A stretch of 64,000 bases of DNA. Origin: Poseidonocella sp. HB161398. GTDB lineage: Bacteria; Pseudomonadota; Alphaproteobacteria; Rhodobacterales; Rhodobacteraceae. The DNA lies in contig NZ_VATA01000005.1 in the NCBI RefSeq assembly GCF_005870025.1, positions 124,001 to 188,000 of the forward strand, written 5' to 3'. The notes below the pieces were generated by a model. That model had not been told where the DNA came from and searched no databases. It saw only the letters and a list, made by a program, of their open reading frames with translations. A program made the translations under genes and the position numbers. Of the stretch, positions 9,613 to 19,400 are shown one piece after another (the stretch's first letter is position 1; each line of letters starts with the position of its first letter).

Positions 9613-10749
9613 CTAGCCCAGGCTCTGCCGGGCAAGGGCGCCGATGATGTCGCTGCGGGTGACGATGCCGGCGATCCGGCCGCGGTCCAGCACCGGCACC
9701 GCATCCACCGCGCCATCGGCCATCATCGGCAGCAGGGCCGCGACCGGTGTCGATGCGACCGCGCGCGGGCCGGCCACGCTCATCACGTCCGCCGCGCGGA
9801 GCGGCTGGCCCCGGCCGGTCAGCCGGCGCATCCCGGCGGCGAAGTCGCGGCCCAGGCGGAACGCGTCCTCGCTCGCGCGCTCGATCAGGTGGTACTGGAA
9901 GATCACCCCGAAATAGCGCCCCCCTTCGCCGGTCACCGGCAGCGAGGCGAAGCGGTGGCGGCGGAAGAGCGCCGCAACCTCGGCCAGGGGCGTCTCCGCC
10001 GCGACGGTGACGAGGTCGCGGGACATGATGTCGGCCGCGGTTGCCGCCCCCTGGCGATGCGCGGCCGCCTGCAGCTCTGCCGCGCCGATCAGCCGTGCCA
10101 GATCCGCGGTGCCGAGATTGAACGACTGCCGGTAGCGGTCGAGGATCCCGGCCAGCTCCGCTTCGGACAGGCCGGGCCGGGGGTCTCTGGCGGAGCCCGC
10201 GTCCGGCGGCCGGGGCGGGGCATCGAACTGCCGGAACGGATAGTGCCGTCCGGTCGCCCGGGCGTAGAGAACGGCGATGCAGACCAGCAGGACCGTGCCG
10301 AGGGTGACGGGTGCGAGGACGAAGCGGAAGCCGAGATCGGCGATGGCGTCGGGGCTCATCGCGGCGGTCATGGCGACGGCGCCTGCGGGCGGATGGACGG
10401 CGCGGCAGAGCATCATCGCGGCAATGGCGAGACCGACCGCAAGGGCGATCCGCAGGACGGGATCGTCGACGGCCAGGCAGACCGCGACACCGGCCGTGGC
10501 GGCGACGGCATTGCCGACGATGGCGGACCATGGCTGCGCCAGCGGGCTGTTCGGCACGGCGAAAAGCAGGACCGAGGTCGCGCCGAAAGGCGCGATCAGA
10601 TACAGCCCCAGGCGGCTGTCCACAGCGGGGCCGAGCACGAAGAGCCCGGCGATCCCCAGCCCGGCCAGGGCTCCGGCGCCGGCGCGCAGCGCCTCGGCCG
10701 GAGAACTGCGGGTGACGGCCGGGCCGAGGGATCTGAGGAAGGGAGGCAT
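9613..10749 (-). CDS. HPP-family membrane protein with two CBS domains
   Basis: The 378-aa protein has four or five membrane helices in residues 20-165, containing the family hallmark CRAVHPPAGAVA (His119-Pro-Pro121). A soluble linker leads to two CBS domains (about 245-300 and 320-378, the latter ending GIVTRSDIIGAL). HPP proteins are inner-membrane proteins; some plant and cyanobacterial members have been linked to nitrite transport. CBS pairs usually sense adenine nucleotides. Substrate and role here are unknown. The gene stands alone, with an AGGGG ribosome site and no operon partner. Confidence 0.88.
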   Translation of the reverse strand: MPPFLRSLGPAVTRSSPAEALRAGAGALAGLGIAGLFVLGPAVDSRLGLYLIAPFGATSVLLFAVPNSPLAQPWSAIVGNAVAATAGVAVCLAVDDPVLRIALAVGLAIAAMMLCRAVHPPAGAVAMTAAMSPDAIADLGFRFVLAPVTLGTVLLVCIAVLYARATGRHYPFRQFDAPPRPPDAGSARDPRPGLSEAELAGILDRYRQSFNLGTADLARLIGAAELQAAAHRQGAATAADIMSRDLVTVAAETPLAEVAALFRRHRFASLPVTGEGGRYFGVIFQYHLIERASEDAFRLGRDFAAGMRRLTGRGQPLRAADVMSVAGPRAVASTPVAALLPMMADGAVDAVPVLDRGRIAGIVTRSDIIGALARQSLG

Positions 10750-11383
10750 GGCGGGACCCCTGTTTGCACAGCGCCCAAAGTTTCACCACATGGCGCCGGG
10801 GACAACCCCGATCCGCAGCCCGTTCAGGCCGCCGGAAGCACGCGCCGCCGCCCCGCCGCCATCCGGGGCCCGCATCCCGGGCGCCGCCGCCATCCGCGGG
10901 ACCAGCTCTGCGCAGCCCGGGCGGAGCTTCCGTCCCGTCTCTTCCGCAGGCTGCCCGCAGGCAGGGGGGCACAGGGCATCGCGTTCCGCCCGATCGCGCC
11001 TGTCCCGGCCGATGCCGAGCGCCCGTTCCTGACCGCGCGGGTCCGGGCCGTCGTCCGTCATCTCCGATATCGCGGCAAATGCCCGGGCGGTGCGCGGACC
11101 GCAGAACGCCTCCGCGTCTGCGGCCGTGCCGGCCGGCCCCTTTCGCAGGCTGCCAGCCACGACGTGCCGGGTCCCGGAGCGCCGCACCCCCGCATGCGGC
11201 TGCCTGGGGTATCCGGCGAGACGCGACCCGCCGTCCCAGTGGGGCGGTACGGTTCCGCGCAGCTCGCCGAGGAGCATCGGATCGCAGCCGTGACGCCCCG
11301 CCTCGGCATAGTCGGCCAGCCATGACCTTGCCACCGGATCCCGGACTGGACGTTGCCGGTCTCTCGGGACCAAGGGATCGCAT
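10750..11383. other. gap upstream of the HPP gene
   Basis: About 630 bases with no intact gene. It separates the HPP gene from an insertion-sequence graveyard. Translations are uninformative, and some of it may be the flank of the decayed IS3 element. Confidence 0.4.
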
Positions 11384-12150
11384 ATGAGCCAGTTGCCCCG
11401 CCGCCACTTCGCCACCGGTTCCGGGAGCAGGCCGCCGCCCGGCTTACCGAGCCGGGTGCCGCGCGAGCCAGCGTCGCCCGGGAGCTTGGCGTAGCGCCGT
11501 CGCAGCTGAGTGGCTGGCAGATGGAGCGTGCTGCCGAAGGCTCTGCCGGGAGCGATCCATCGCCAGCAGGCCGCGGAATCGGCGCCTGTGGGCCGCGGTG
11601 GAGCTGATGCGCTGCGCATCGGCTTTCCTCGCGCAATAAGCGACGAAAGGTTGAACGCGAAGCCGGAATTCGCCGCCGCCGCGCCGTCACGCACACTATC
11701 CGCCTCATCTGCCGGTTGCTTGCGGCCAGCCCTGGCAGGCTGCTTAAAATGGAATCCATGGCCTCGTCGTGGAGGAATTCGTTCCTGATCCGGTCAGATG
11801 ATTTCTTCAGGGATGGGCAAGTCCAGCCGTTTTCGGGACGATTGCTCCCGTCTTGCCCCAGCTCCTCGGCCAAACGGACTTTTTCAGCATCCTGCGAGCT
11901 GGGTCCATTCGTGGCACACCGGACGGCCATCGACAGCCTCCTGCCCGGGATGCCTGCGGCCCGCGAGAGCCGCCACCGGCGCTGCGGGGCGCCACGCAGC
12001 CACGCCGAGCTTCGCGATCAGGGCATCCGGGGTGCAGAGCGGACGGTGGCCAAGCTGGGAAAGGGGCCGATATCCGCCCGCCACAGCGCGGGCGGCGCGT
12101 CCCGCGGACAACCGATTGCCGGCACAGTCCGGGAAAGGGGCGGGCAGGGA
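11384..12150 (+). pseudogene. decayed IS3-family element (orfA and orfB remnants)
   Basis: Two IS3-type transposase pieces lie in order. The orfA part (11384-about 11630) begins with ATG (MSQLPRRHFATG) and, after a frame change, reads FREQAAARLTEPGAARASVARELGV and APSQLSGWQ, a classic IS3 OrfA helix-turn-helix. A third frame ends with VELMRCASAFLAQ. The orfB part starts near HTIRLICRLLAASPG (before 11735) and resumes after an inserted 161-bp element with CGAPRSHAELRDQGIRGAER and TVAKL, the usual OrfB segment just before the integrase core. The DDE core itself was not recognised, so the element is truncated as well as frameshifted. It cannot be active. Confidence 0.75.
11735..11895. mobile_element. 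161-bp miniature element, copy A (MITE-like)
   Basis: This segment is about 90% identical, in inverted orientation, to 38078-38240. Copy A ends at 11895 with CTTTTTCAGCATCCTGC. Its left end GCAGGCTGCT is the mate of that end but has lost part of the A-run. It has no coding capacity and sits inside the orfB remnant of a decayed IS3-family element. That makes it a non-autonomous element that moved in, or a conserved end-fragment of a larger insertion sequence. No clear target duplication was seen. Confidence 0.75.
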
Positions 12151-13151
12151 GGCGGGCGAATGGCGGGGTCCGGCCCGCAGACGAAAGCGATGGCAGCGGA
12201 TGGCCGGTCTCTTCCGGCGGCCTGGCCCTCGCGCTTCGGCCCGGCCGTCCAAAAGGCATTCCAGGCCGGGGGCGATTGCGACGCGCGGCGCCTGGCCATT
12301 TCCGGCCGTCTGTCGCGGCCGTGTCCTTCGGCTGCAAGGCCCACGCCGCGGCCTCGCCGGGGCGATCGGTGCAGCGCGGCCGATGACGCGGAGCGGAGCC
12401 GGGACGGGCCCTGGCCGTACCAGCGCGAACAGGCGCGGGAGAACGCGGTCTGGTCGGAATAGCCCAGCTCCTCGGCGATTTCGGCGAGGCTGTGCGCGCT
12501 GCGGGTCAGCAGCGACAGGCCGTGGGAGCGGCGGCATTCCTCCAGGAGCCCGTGGAAGGAGCTGCCCTCGAGCGCCAGCTTGCGGCGCAGGCTGCGCTCG
12601 GAAAAGCCGAGCTCGGCGGCAATCGAGGCCTGGCCGAGCGCGCCGCGTCCCATCTGGCGGAACAGGCATTCCCGCACCAGGTCTCCGACCGGCTGGCCCT
12701 TGCGATGCGCCAGGAGCTGGCCCCTGAGCGCGCGGCAGCGCTCGGGATAGGCCGCGCCGGAGGCTGCTGCAGGGGAGGCCACCGGCGTCGCCGAGAGAAA
12801 GCGCGCCGGAAAGGCGAGGAAGTTTTCCTTCTGGTCGAAGAGCGGCATGTTCGACAGATGCCCGGCCGCGGCCGTGGCGGCGCGGTCGGCCGCGCCCTCG
12901 AACCCGGCCCGGCGGAGCGCGCCGCGCGGCATGCCGTAGCGCTGGCAGATGGCCTGGAACAGCGACAGCGTCAGCTCGGCATCGGCCCGCCGCGGCCAGA
13001 TGTCCGGATCGAGGATGCGGTAGCCCAGATAGGCCTCGTCCTCGTCCGCCCGCAGCGTCACCGCGGTATCGCTCTGGAGCAGCGGGAATCCCTGTTCGAG
13101 CTGGCGGAGCGCCTGGCCCAGCGTCGGCGCGCGGCAGCTCCATCCGGCCGG
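12018..13151 (-). pseudogene. 5'-truncated AraC-family regulator
   Basis: The recognisable part (12393-13136) starts abruptly at TLGQALRQLEQGFPLLQ, which is normally about 70-80 residues into regulators of the AraC type with an N-terminal Arabinose_bd-like domain. It continues through that domain to a two-helix-turn-helix C-terminus (SIAAELGFSERSLRRKL, then IAEELGYSDQTAFSRACSRW). In-frame reading upstream hits a stop at 13152-13154, and only a GTG at 13061 could serve as a start. At the 3' end the expected stop is missing and the frame runs on about 120 residues into low-information sequence. Both ends being abnormal, next to insertion-sequence debris, argues for a broken gene. A shortened but expressed protein cannot be excluded. 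Confidence 0.65.
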
Positions 13152-13392
13152 TCAGCCGGGGGCGGCGCTGTGCCTGTGCTGCATGCCGCAACTTTGCGGT
13201 CCCCGCGCGGCGGTGGCGGATCGCGGCCCCGGCTGTGGGGAGCAGCCCGCATCCCCCAGGCCCGCTCCTGCCCGGCAGTCCCGGCGGGCGGGCGGACACT
13301 GCCGGCGCCCCGGGAGGGCCGGGAACCTGTCAGGGTCACCCGGGCCATTGGAACTGCGTCCCCCCGCGAAGCCGCCCTGGCCGGGGCAGGCG

Positions 13393-13421
13393 CCCGCTCC
13401 GGAGGACGCGTCCGGAGCGGG
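13393..13421 (-). terminator. hairpin terminator after autotransporter gene
   Basis: A perfect 11-bp stem, CCCGCTCCGGA (13393-13403) and TCCGGAGCGGG (13411-13421), with a 7-base loop lies 12 bases beyond the autotransporter stop codon. There is no U-tract, but position and symmetry fit a terminator. Confidence 0.7.
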
Positions 13422-13433
13422 TATGTCCCCCGG

Positions 13434-16400
13434 CTAGAACCGGTAGGACAGGGTCAGGGAACCGGCATGGGTGACCGTTTCGGAGCCGAAGGAGCCGCCG
13501 TATTCCGCACGCAGATCCATCCGCCCGCTGTCGAAGAGCTGCACCCCCGCCCGCAGGCGGAACGCCGCGTCGTCCAGCGGCAGCTCCGCGTCGATGCCGC
13601 TGCCGCCCGGCGCGCCCTGCAGATGCGCCTCGCCGCTCCAGTCGTCGTTGCTGCGCAGCGCGACGCCGCCCGAGACATAGCTGCGCAGGATCATCCCCTG
13701 GCGGAGCTCGCTGCGCGCGCCGATCTCCACGGCCGGGGTCAGGATCGCCGTCTTGTAGGTGCTCTTGTCATAGTCCAGCCCGAGCGCGCCCAGCCCGTCC
13801 TCGCTGAAGGAGCCGGTCTCGGCCCGCAGCCCGTCGAGGGTCAGCGACGGCCGCAGGTAGCCCGCCTCGCTGCCGACCGTGTAGGCGGCGCGCAGGCGCA
13901 TCCCCCAGGAGCTGCTGTCGGCCGTGCCCTCGCCGGTGCCGCCAAAGCTGCCCAGGGCGGCGCGGCGGCTGAGGTCGTCCTCGGCGCGGCTGCCGAAGAC
14001 CGCCCCGGCAAAGAGCCAGGGGCCGGTCTGGTACTTCAGCGTCAGCGCGGCCGAGACCGCATGGCCCTCGGCGCTGACCCCGTCCGAGCCGTCCATCGAG
14101 GTGTCGCGGTAGCCGATCACCCCGCCCAGGAACAGGTCCGGCGAGATTTCGGTCTGGCCGCCGAGCTGCAGGCCGTGGTCGTCGAAATCGGCGCTGCCGG
14201 CATCGGCGGCCGCGTCCCTGTCGGTGCGCGACGCGGTGAAGCGGCCATAGACGCAGGAGCCTTCTGCCAGGAAGCTGCCGGTCTCGAAGACCGGGCAGCT
14301 CATGGCCGCGTCGGCGATATCCGTCGCCTCTGCCGCGCGCTGCGACAGGAGCGTCATCGCCGAGCGCGGGCCGAGCTCGGACATCGCGGTGCCGAAGGCG
14401 GCGGCATCGGCCGCCGCGGTCTGGTCGAGCTCGGCGAAGAAGGCGGAATAGCCGGTATCGCCCTGGTCGAACAGGGTCTCCAGCTCGCGCGCCGCCGCGG
14501 CGCTGCTGCCGGAGAGGCCGAATTCCGCGCGGTCGAAATCGCGCCCGGCGACGGAGAGCATCTGCACCCCGTCCTGCGGTTCGAGCGAGAAGTCGAAGAG
14601 CGCGGTGCCGCCTGCCTGAAGCGTGCCGGTGGTGCTGCCCTCCACCGAGAGGACCGGCACCGCCATCTGCGGGATGATCCCGGCAAGCCGCGGCACGACC
14701 GTTCCGTCGAGCGTGGCGTCGCCGGTGATCGCGAAGCTTCCGGCCTGGCCGGCGGCGAAATCGACCACCGGGGCGAGGATGCCGCTGCCGGTCTGGACCA
14801 GATGGCCGTCGATCACCGTCGGGCTGCCCGGCAGCGCCACCAGCGTGCCGGCATTGGTCAGCGTGCCCGCCGCTGCCGCCGGAGCGACGGCCGCAGCGGA
14901 GGTGGCCGGGTTGCCCGTGATCGTTCCGCCGCCGAGCGAGGCGCTGCCGGCGATGGAGCCCTGGTTGGTCACGTTCAGGACGCCGCCGCCGGTCTGACGG
15001 ATCGCCTGTCCCGACAGCGCGGTGACAGAGGAGCCCGCATTGACGGTCAGGACGTTGGTCGAGCTGCCGTCGAGCACCAGGATGCCGACCCCGTCCTCGC
15101 CTGCGCCGCCGGTGACGGAGGCCGGGTCATCGGCGCTGCCGACCGTGACCAGGACGTTGCCCGTGCCGGTCGGGCCCGCGCTCTGCGCGACGATGCCCGC
15201 CGACGAGGTGCCGGTCGCGGCGATGTCGCCGGTGGTGGTGACGGTGACGATGCCGCCGGAGCCGGTCTCGCCGCCGGCTGTGCCGGTCGTGCCGAGAAAG
15301 AGCGAGCCGTTGCGATAGGCCGCGATGCCGCCGCCGCCGCCGACCGACTGGGCCAGGATCCCGAAGGCGCCGTCGCCCGCGACCGAGATGTCGGCCGCCG
15401 TGGTCACCGTGACGGCCTTGCCCATGCCCTCGCCGCCGCCGCTGCTGTAGCCGTACTGGTCGAGGATGTCCGAGACCTTGTCGGCCTTGGCGAAATAGGT
15501 GGTGACGATCCCGCCGCCGCCGCCCACCGACTGCGCGACGATGCCGTGCCCGGCCTTGCCCGTGGTGGCGATGGTGCTGCCCTCGGGCAGCGCGACGTCG
15601 ACCGTGCCGCCGTCGCCGCCGCCCGAGCCGCCGAGATGCAGCGCGGTCAGGATATGCCCGTTCGAGGCCGAGAGCAGGCCGCCGCCGCCGCCGATCGACT
15701 GCGCCAGCAGGCCGAAGGAGCCGGTCCCGGTGGTATAGAGCGCCAGCGGCGTGTCCGCGGTCAGCCCGGTCGTGTCGATCGCGCCGCCATTGCCGGACGA
15801 GAGGCTCTGGTTGCCCATCTGGACCCTGGCGCTCGGATTGATGTCGTTGTCCTCGTTCTCCACGTCGACCGAGCCGCCGCGGGCCATGAGCCCGCCGCCG
15901 CCGCCCACCGACTGGAGCGCGACGGCATGGGCCTGGCCGCCCTGGGTCAGCACGGTCTGCGTCCCCGACAGCGTGTCGGCAGAGGACAGGGACACGCTTC
16001 CGCCGTTCCCGGCGCTGCCATTCGCGCTGACAGAGGTCAGGTTGGCGCCGAGGACCAGGCTGGGCGGAGCGTAGTCGTTGTCGGGATCCTGCTCGTCGGC
16101 GGTCTCGCCGCCGGGCAGCACGGAGTTGTCGCCGCCCGTGCCGCCGCCGCCGCCGATCGACTGGGCGAGGATGCCTATGGCGCCGAAGCCGCCCGCCTCG
16201 CCCTCCTGTCCGGTGACGATGGTCCCGCTGCCCAGGCCGATCTCGACCGTGCCGCCATTGGAGCCTGCGCCGCCCGCGCCGGTGAAGCCCAGCGTGAAGT
16301 CCGCCTTGACCGTCCAGCTCTTGAAGAACGAGCGCAGCGTGTTGGGATCGGCCTCGGCCACGGCGGTCCCGCCGGTGCCGCCGCCGCCGCCGATCGACTG

Positions 16401-19400
16401 GGCCTTCAGCCCGTAGGCCAGGTCGCCCTGGGTGACGATGGTGCCCTGCTGGGTGACATCGACCGTTCCGCCGGTGCCGCCCGAGCCGCCGGTGCCGCCG
16501 ACCATCAGCGTCGCGCCGATCTGCAGGTTGCCGCCCTTGGTGGCCGTCGAGCCGCCATCGGTCTCGGCCAGGACCAGCGCGCTGGACGACCCGGCCACGG
16601 TCTGGTCGTAGATCTCGTTGAAGATGTCGAGGAAGTCCTCGGCCTCCTCGTCGGAGGGGGCATCGGACGCGCCCGCCGCGCCGCCAATGCCGCCGCCGCC
16701 GCCGATCGACTGGGCGAGGATGCCGGTCGATCCGGCCCCCGCGGTGACGATGGTGCCGGCGTGATCGACCGTCACCGTGCCCGCATTGCCGCCGGTCCCG
16801 CCGATGGCGCCGACCTTCAGGCTGAGATCGCTCTTGATCGAATTGTCGATCGAACGGTCCTCGGTGACCGGCGTGTTGATCTTCTTGTCGAGCCCGCCGA
16901 TCAGCGTCACGCCGCTGCCCGAGGCGATGCCGCCGCCGCCGCCGATCGACTGGACGACGAGGCCGCGGGAATTGGCCCCTGCCGTCTCGATCAGCCCGTT
17001 GGCCTGGGTCGTGGCGCGTGCCGCCTGGCCGGTGCCGCCAGTGCCGCCCTGGCTGCCCAGCGTCATCTGCATCTGGGTCTTGGCGCCGCTGAAATAGGTG
17101 CTCGAGGAGGTCGAGCCGACCCCGGCATTGCCGCCGCCGCCGCCGATCGACTGCACGACGACCGCATTGGCCAGGTTGCCCAGGGTGGAGATCCGGCTGG
17201 TTGCGGTGTCCGCGTCGCCCAGCGAGAAGGCGGCGCTGCCGCCCGCGCCGCCGCCGCAGGTCTCGTCGCCGCTGGCACTGCTGCAATTGCCGCCGACCGC
17301 GAGCGAGAAGTTCATGTTGTTGGGCGCGGGCGTGCCGGGAATGCGCTTGGCGCCGAAGCCGACCGAGGCATAGGCCGCGGAGGAATCGCCGCCATTGCCG
17401 CCGCCGCCGCCGATCGACTGGATCAGGACCGCCTGGCTGCCGGCGCCCTCGGTCTCGACCGAGCTGCCGCCCTTGACCGTGGCGCTGGCGCTGTCGCTGG
17501 AGTCATCCGAGGCGAGCGCGGCGCCGCCATTGCCGCCCGAGCCGCCGATCGCGGCATCGATGGTGAAGGTCGGCGTGCTCTGCGCCCCGGCTTCCGAGCC
17601 GAAGGGGATGGACGCGGCCAGGGCGAAGGCCGAGGCGCCGCCGCCCGAGCCGCCGCCGCCGCCGATCGACTGCACCAGCAGGCCGTGGCTGTCGATGTCC
17701 TCGGCGCTGCTGCCGGTCGTGGCCACGCGGCTGCCGCCGTCGAGGGTCACTTCGGCCGTGTGGCCCGCGCCGCCATTGCCGCCCGAGCCGCCGATGGCCG
17801 CCGCCTCGGAGAAGGCCACGCCGCCGGAGGTCGCGATCGCCGCGCCGCCGACCCCGCCGCCGCCGCCGACCGACTGGACGACCACGCCGTTCGCGCCCCC
17901 GCCCGAGGTCGTCACGCCGATCGCGGTCAGCATCGCCGTGGCGCGTCCGCCCGCGCCGCCGTCGCCGCCATCGCCGCCGATGGCCAGCGCTTCGCCGACC
18001 CCGCCATCCTGGGAATTGCCGCCCGCACCGCCGCCGCCGCCGACCGATTGCAGCACCAGCCCGTGCGCCAGCTTCCCGGAGGTCTGCACCTTGGCACCGG
18101 CGTCATAGCTGCCGTTCAGTTCGGCGGTCACGTGGCCGCCGCCGCCGCCGGCCCCGCCATCGCCGCCGTCGGAGGCGAAGACGCCGCTGCCGGTGCCGCC
18201 GATCCCGCCGCCGCCGCCGACCGACTGGGCGACGATTGCGAAGGAGGACTCGCCCTCGGTGACGATGCTGCCGAAGTTGTAGACGTCGACCCGGCCCGCA
18301 TCGGTGGCCGGCACGCCGTCGCCGCCGCTGGAGCCGAAGAGCGCATAGTCGCCGCGCCCGCCGGCCCCGCCGCCGCCTGCGATGGACTGCGCCAGGATGC
18401 CCTGGGAATTCTCGCCGGTGGTGGTGATCCGCCCGGCGGCATTCTGGGTGACGTTGATCGCCCCGACGCCGCCGCCCTTGGCGCCGGTGCCGCCCTCGGA
18501 GGTGATCAGCCCCGAGGCGTCGGCGCCGTTGCCGCCCAATCCGCCGATGCCCTGGGCCAGGACGCCGCGGGATTCCAGCCCCGAGGTCGTCACCTCGCCA
18601 GTGGTGTAGACCGTGATCGTGCCGCTTGCGCCGCCTTCCCCGCCCGCCCCGGCATGCGCCTCGCCGAGGCCGCCGCTGGCGAAGCTCGAGTCGCCGCCGG
18701 TCCCGCCGATGCTCTGCGCCAGGATGCCGTCGGCGCTGGCGCCCACGGTCGCGATCCGGGTGCCGGTGCGCGTGTCGATCGAGATGTTGCCGCCCGTGCC
18801 GCCCTTGCCGCCATCCGGCGTCTCGGCATCCGAGATGTCGGTCTGCTCGCCGCCACCGCCGCCGCCTTGGCCGCCGGTCGTTCTGGCGACGATCCCGTGC
18901 GACTCTTCCCCCTGGGTGCCGACATCCAGCCCCGCCAGCAGGGTGAAGCTGACCGAGCCGCCATTGCCGCCGGCCCCGGCCGCGCCGGGATGCCCTGAGG
19001 AGAGGTCGTCGACATCGCCGCCATCGCCGCCGGTGCCGCCGGTGGAGACCAGCGACATCCCGACCGAGCTGTCGCCCTGGGTGGTGACCGACAGCGCGCC
19101 CGAATTCTGCAGGTTCAGGTTCCCGCCGGTGCCGCCGGTGCCGCCGGCGCCGGCATCGGGGCTGATGCTGAAGGCGCCGCCGTCATAGGCGCCGTTCCCG
19201 CCGGTTCCCGCCTGGGACGTCACGGAGATGCCCGGCGCGCTGCCGCCGGTGGTGGAGACCGTGCTGCCCGGGCCGCCGTCGCCCTGGGTGAATCTCAGGG
19301 CGACCTTGCCCATCGAGCCGCCGCTGCCGCCGGCGACCCTGCTTTCGCCCTCCTTGCCGTTGCCGCCCGCGCCGCCCTTCTGGCGGACCAGGATCCCGGC

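Noticed and set aside
12492-18998. A 2168-residue open frame on the plus strand antisense to the autotransporter, and several other 700-1000-residue antisense frames.
   Set aside because: They are mirror images of the Gly-rich repeats and of GC-biased codons on the other strand. They lack a ribosome site, domain pattern and natural composition (Arg/Ala/Gly/Asp only).
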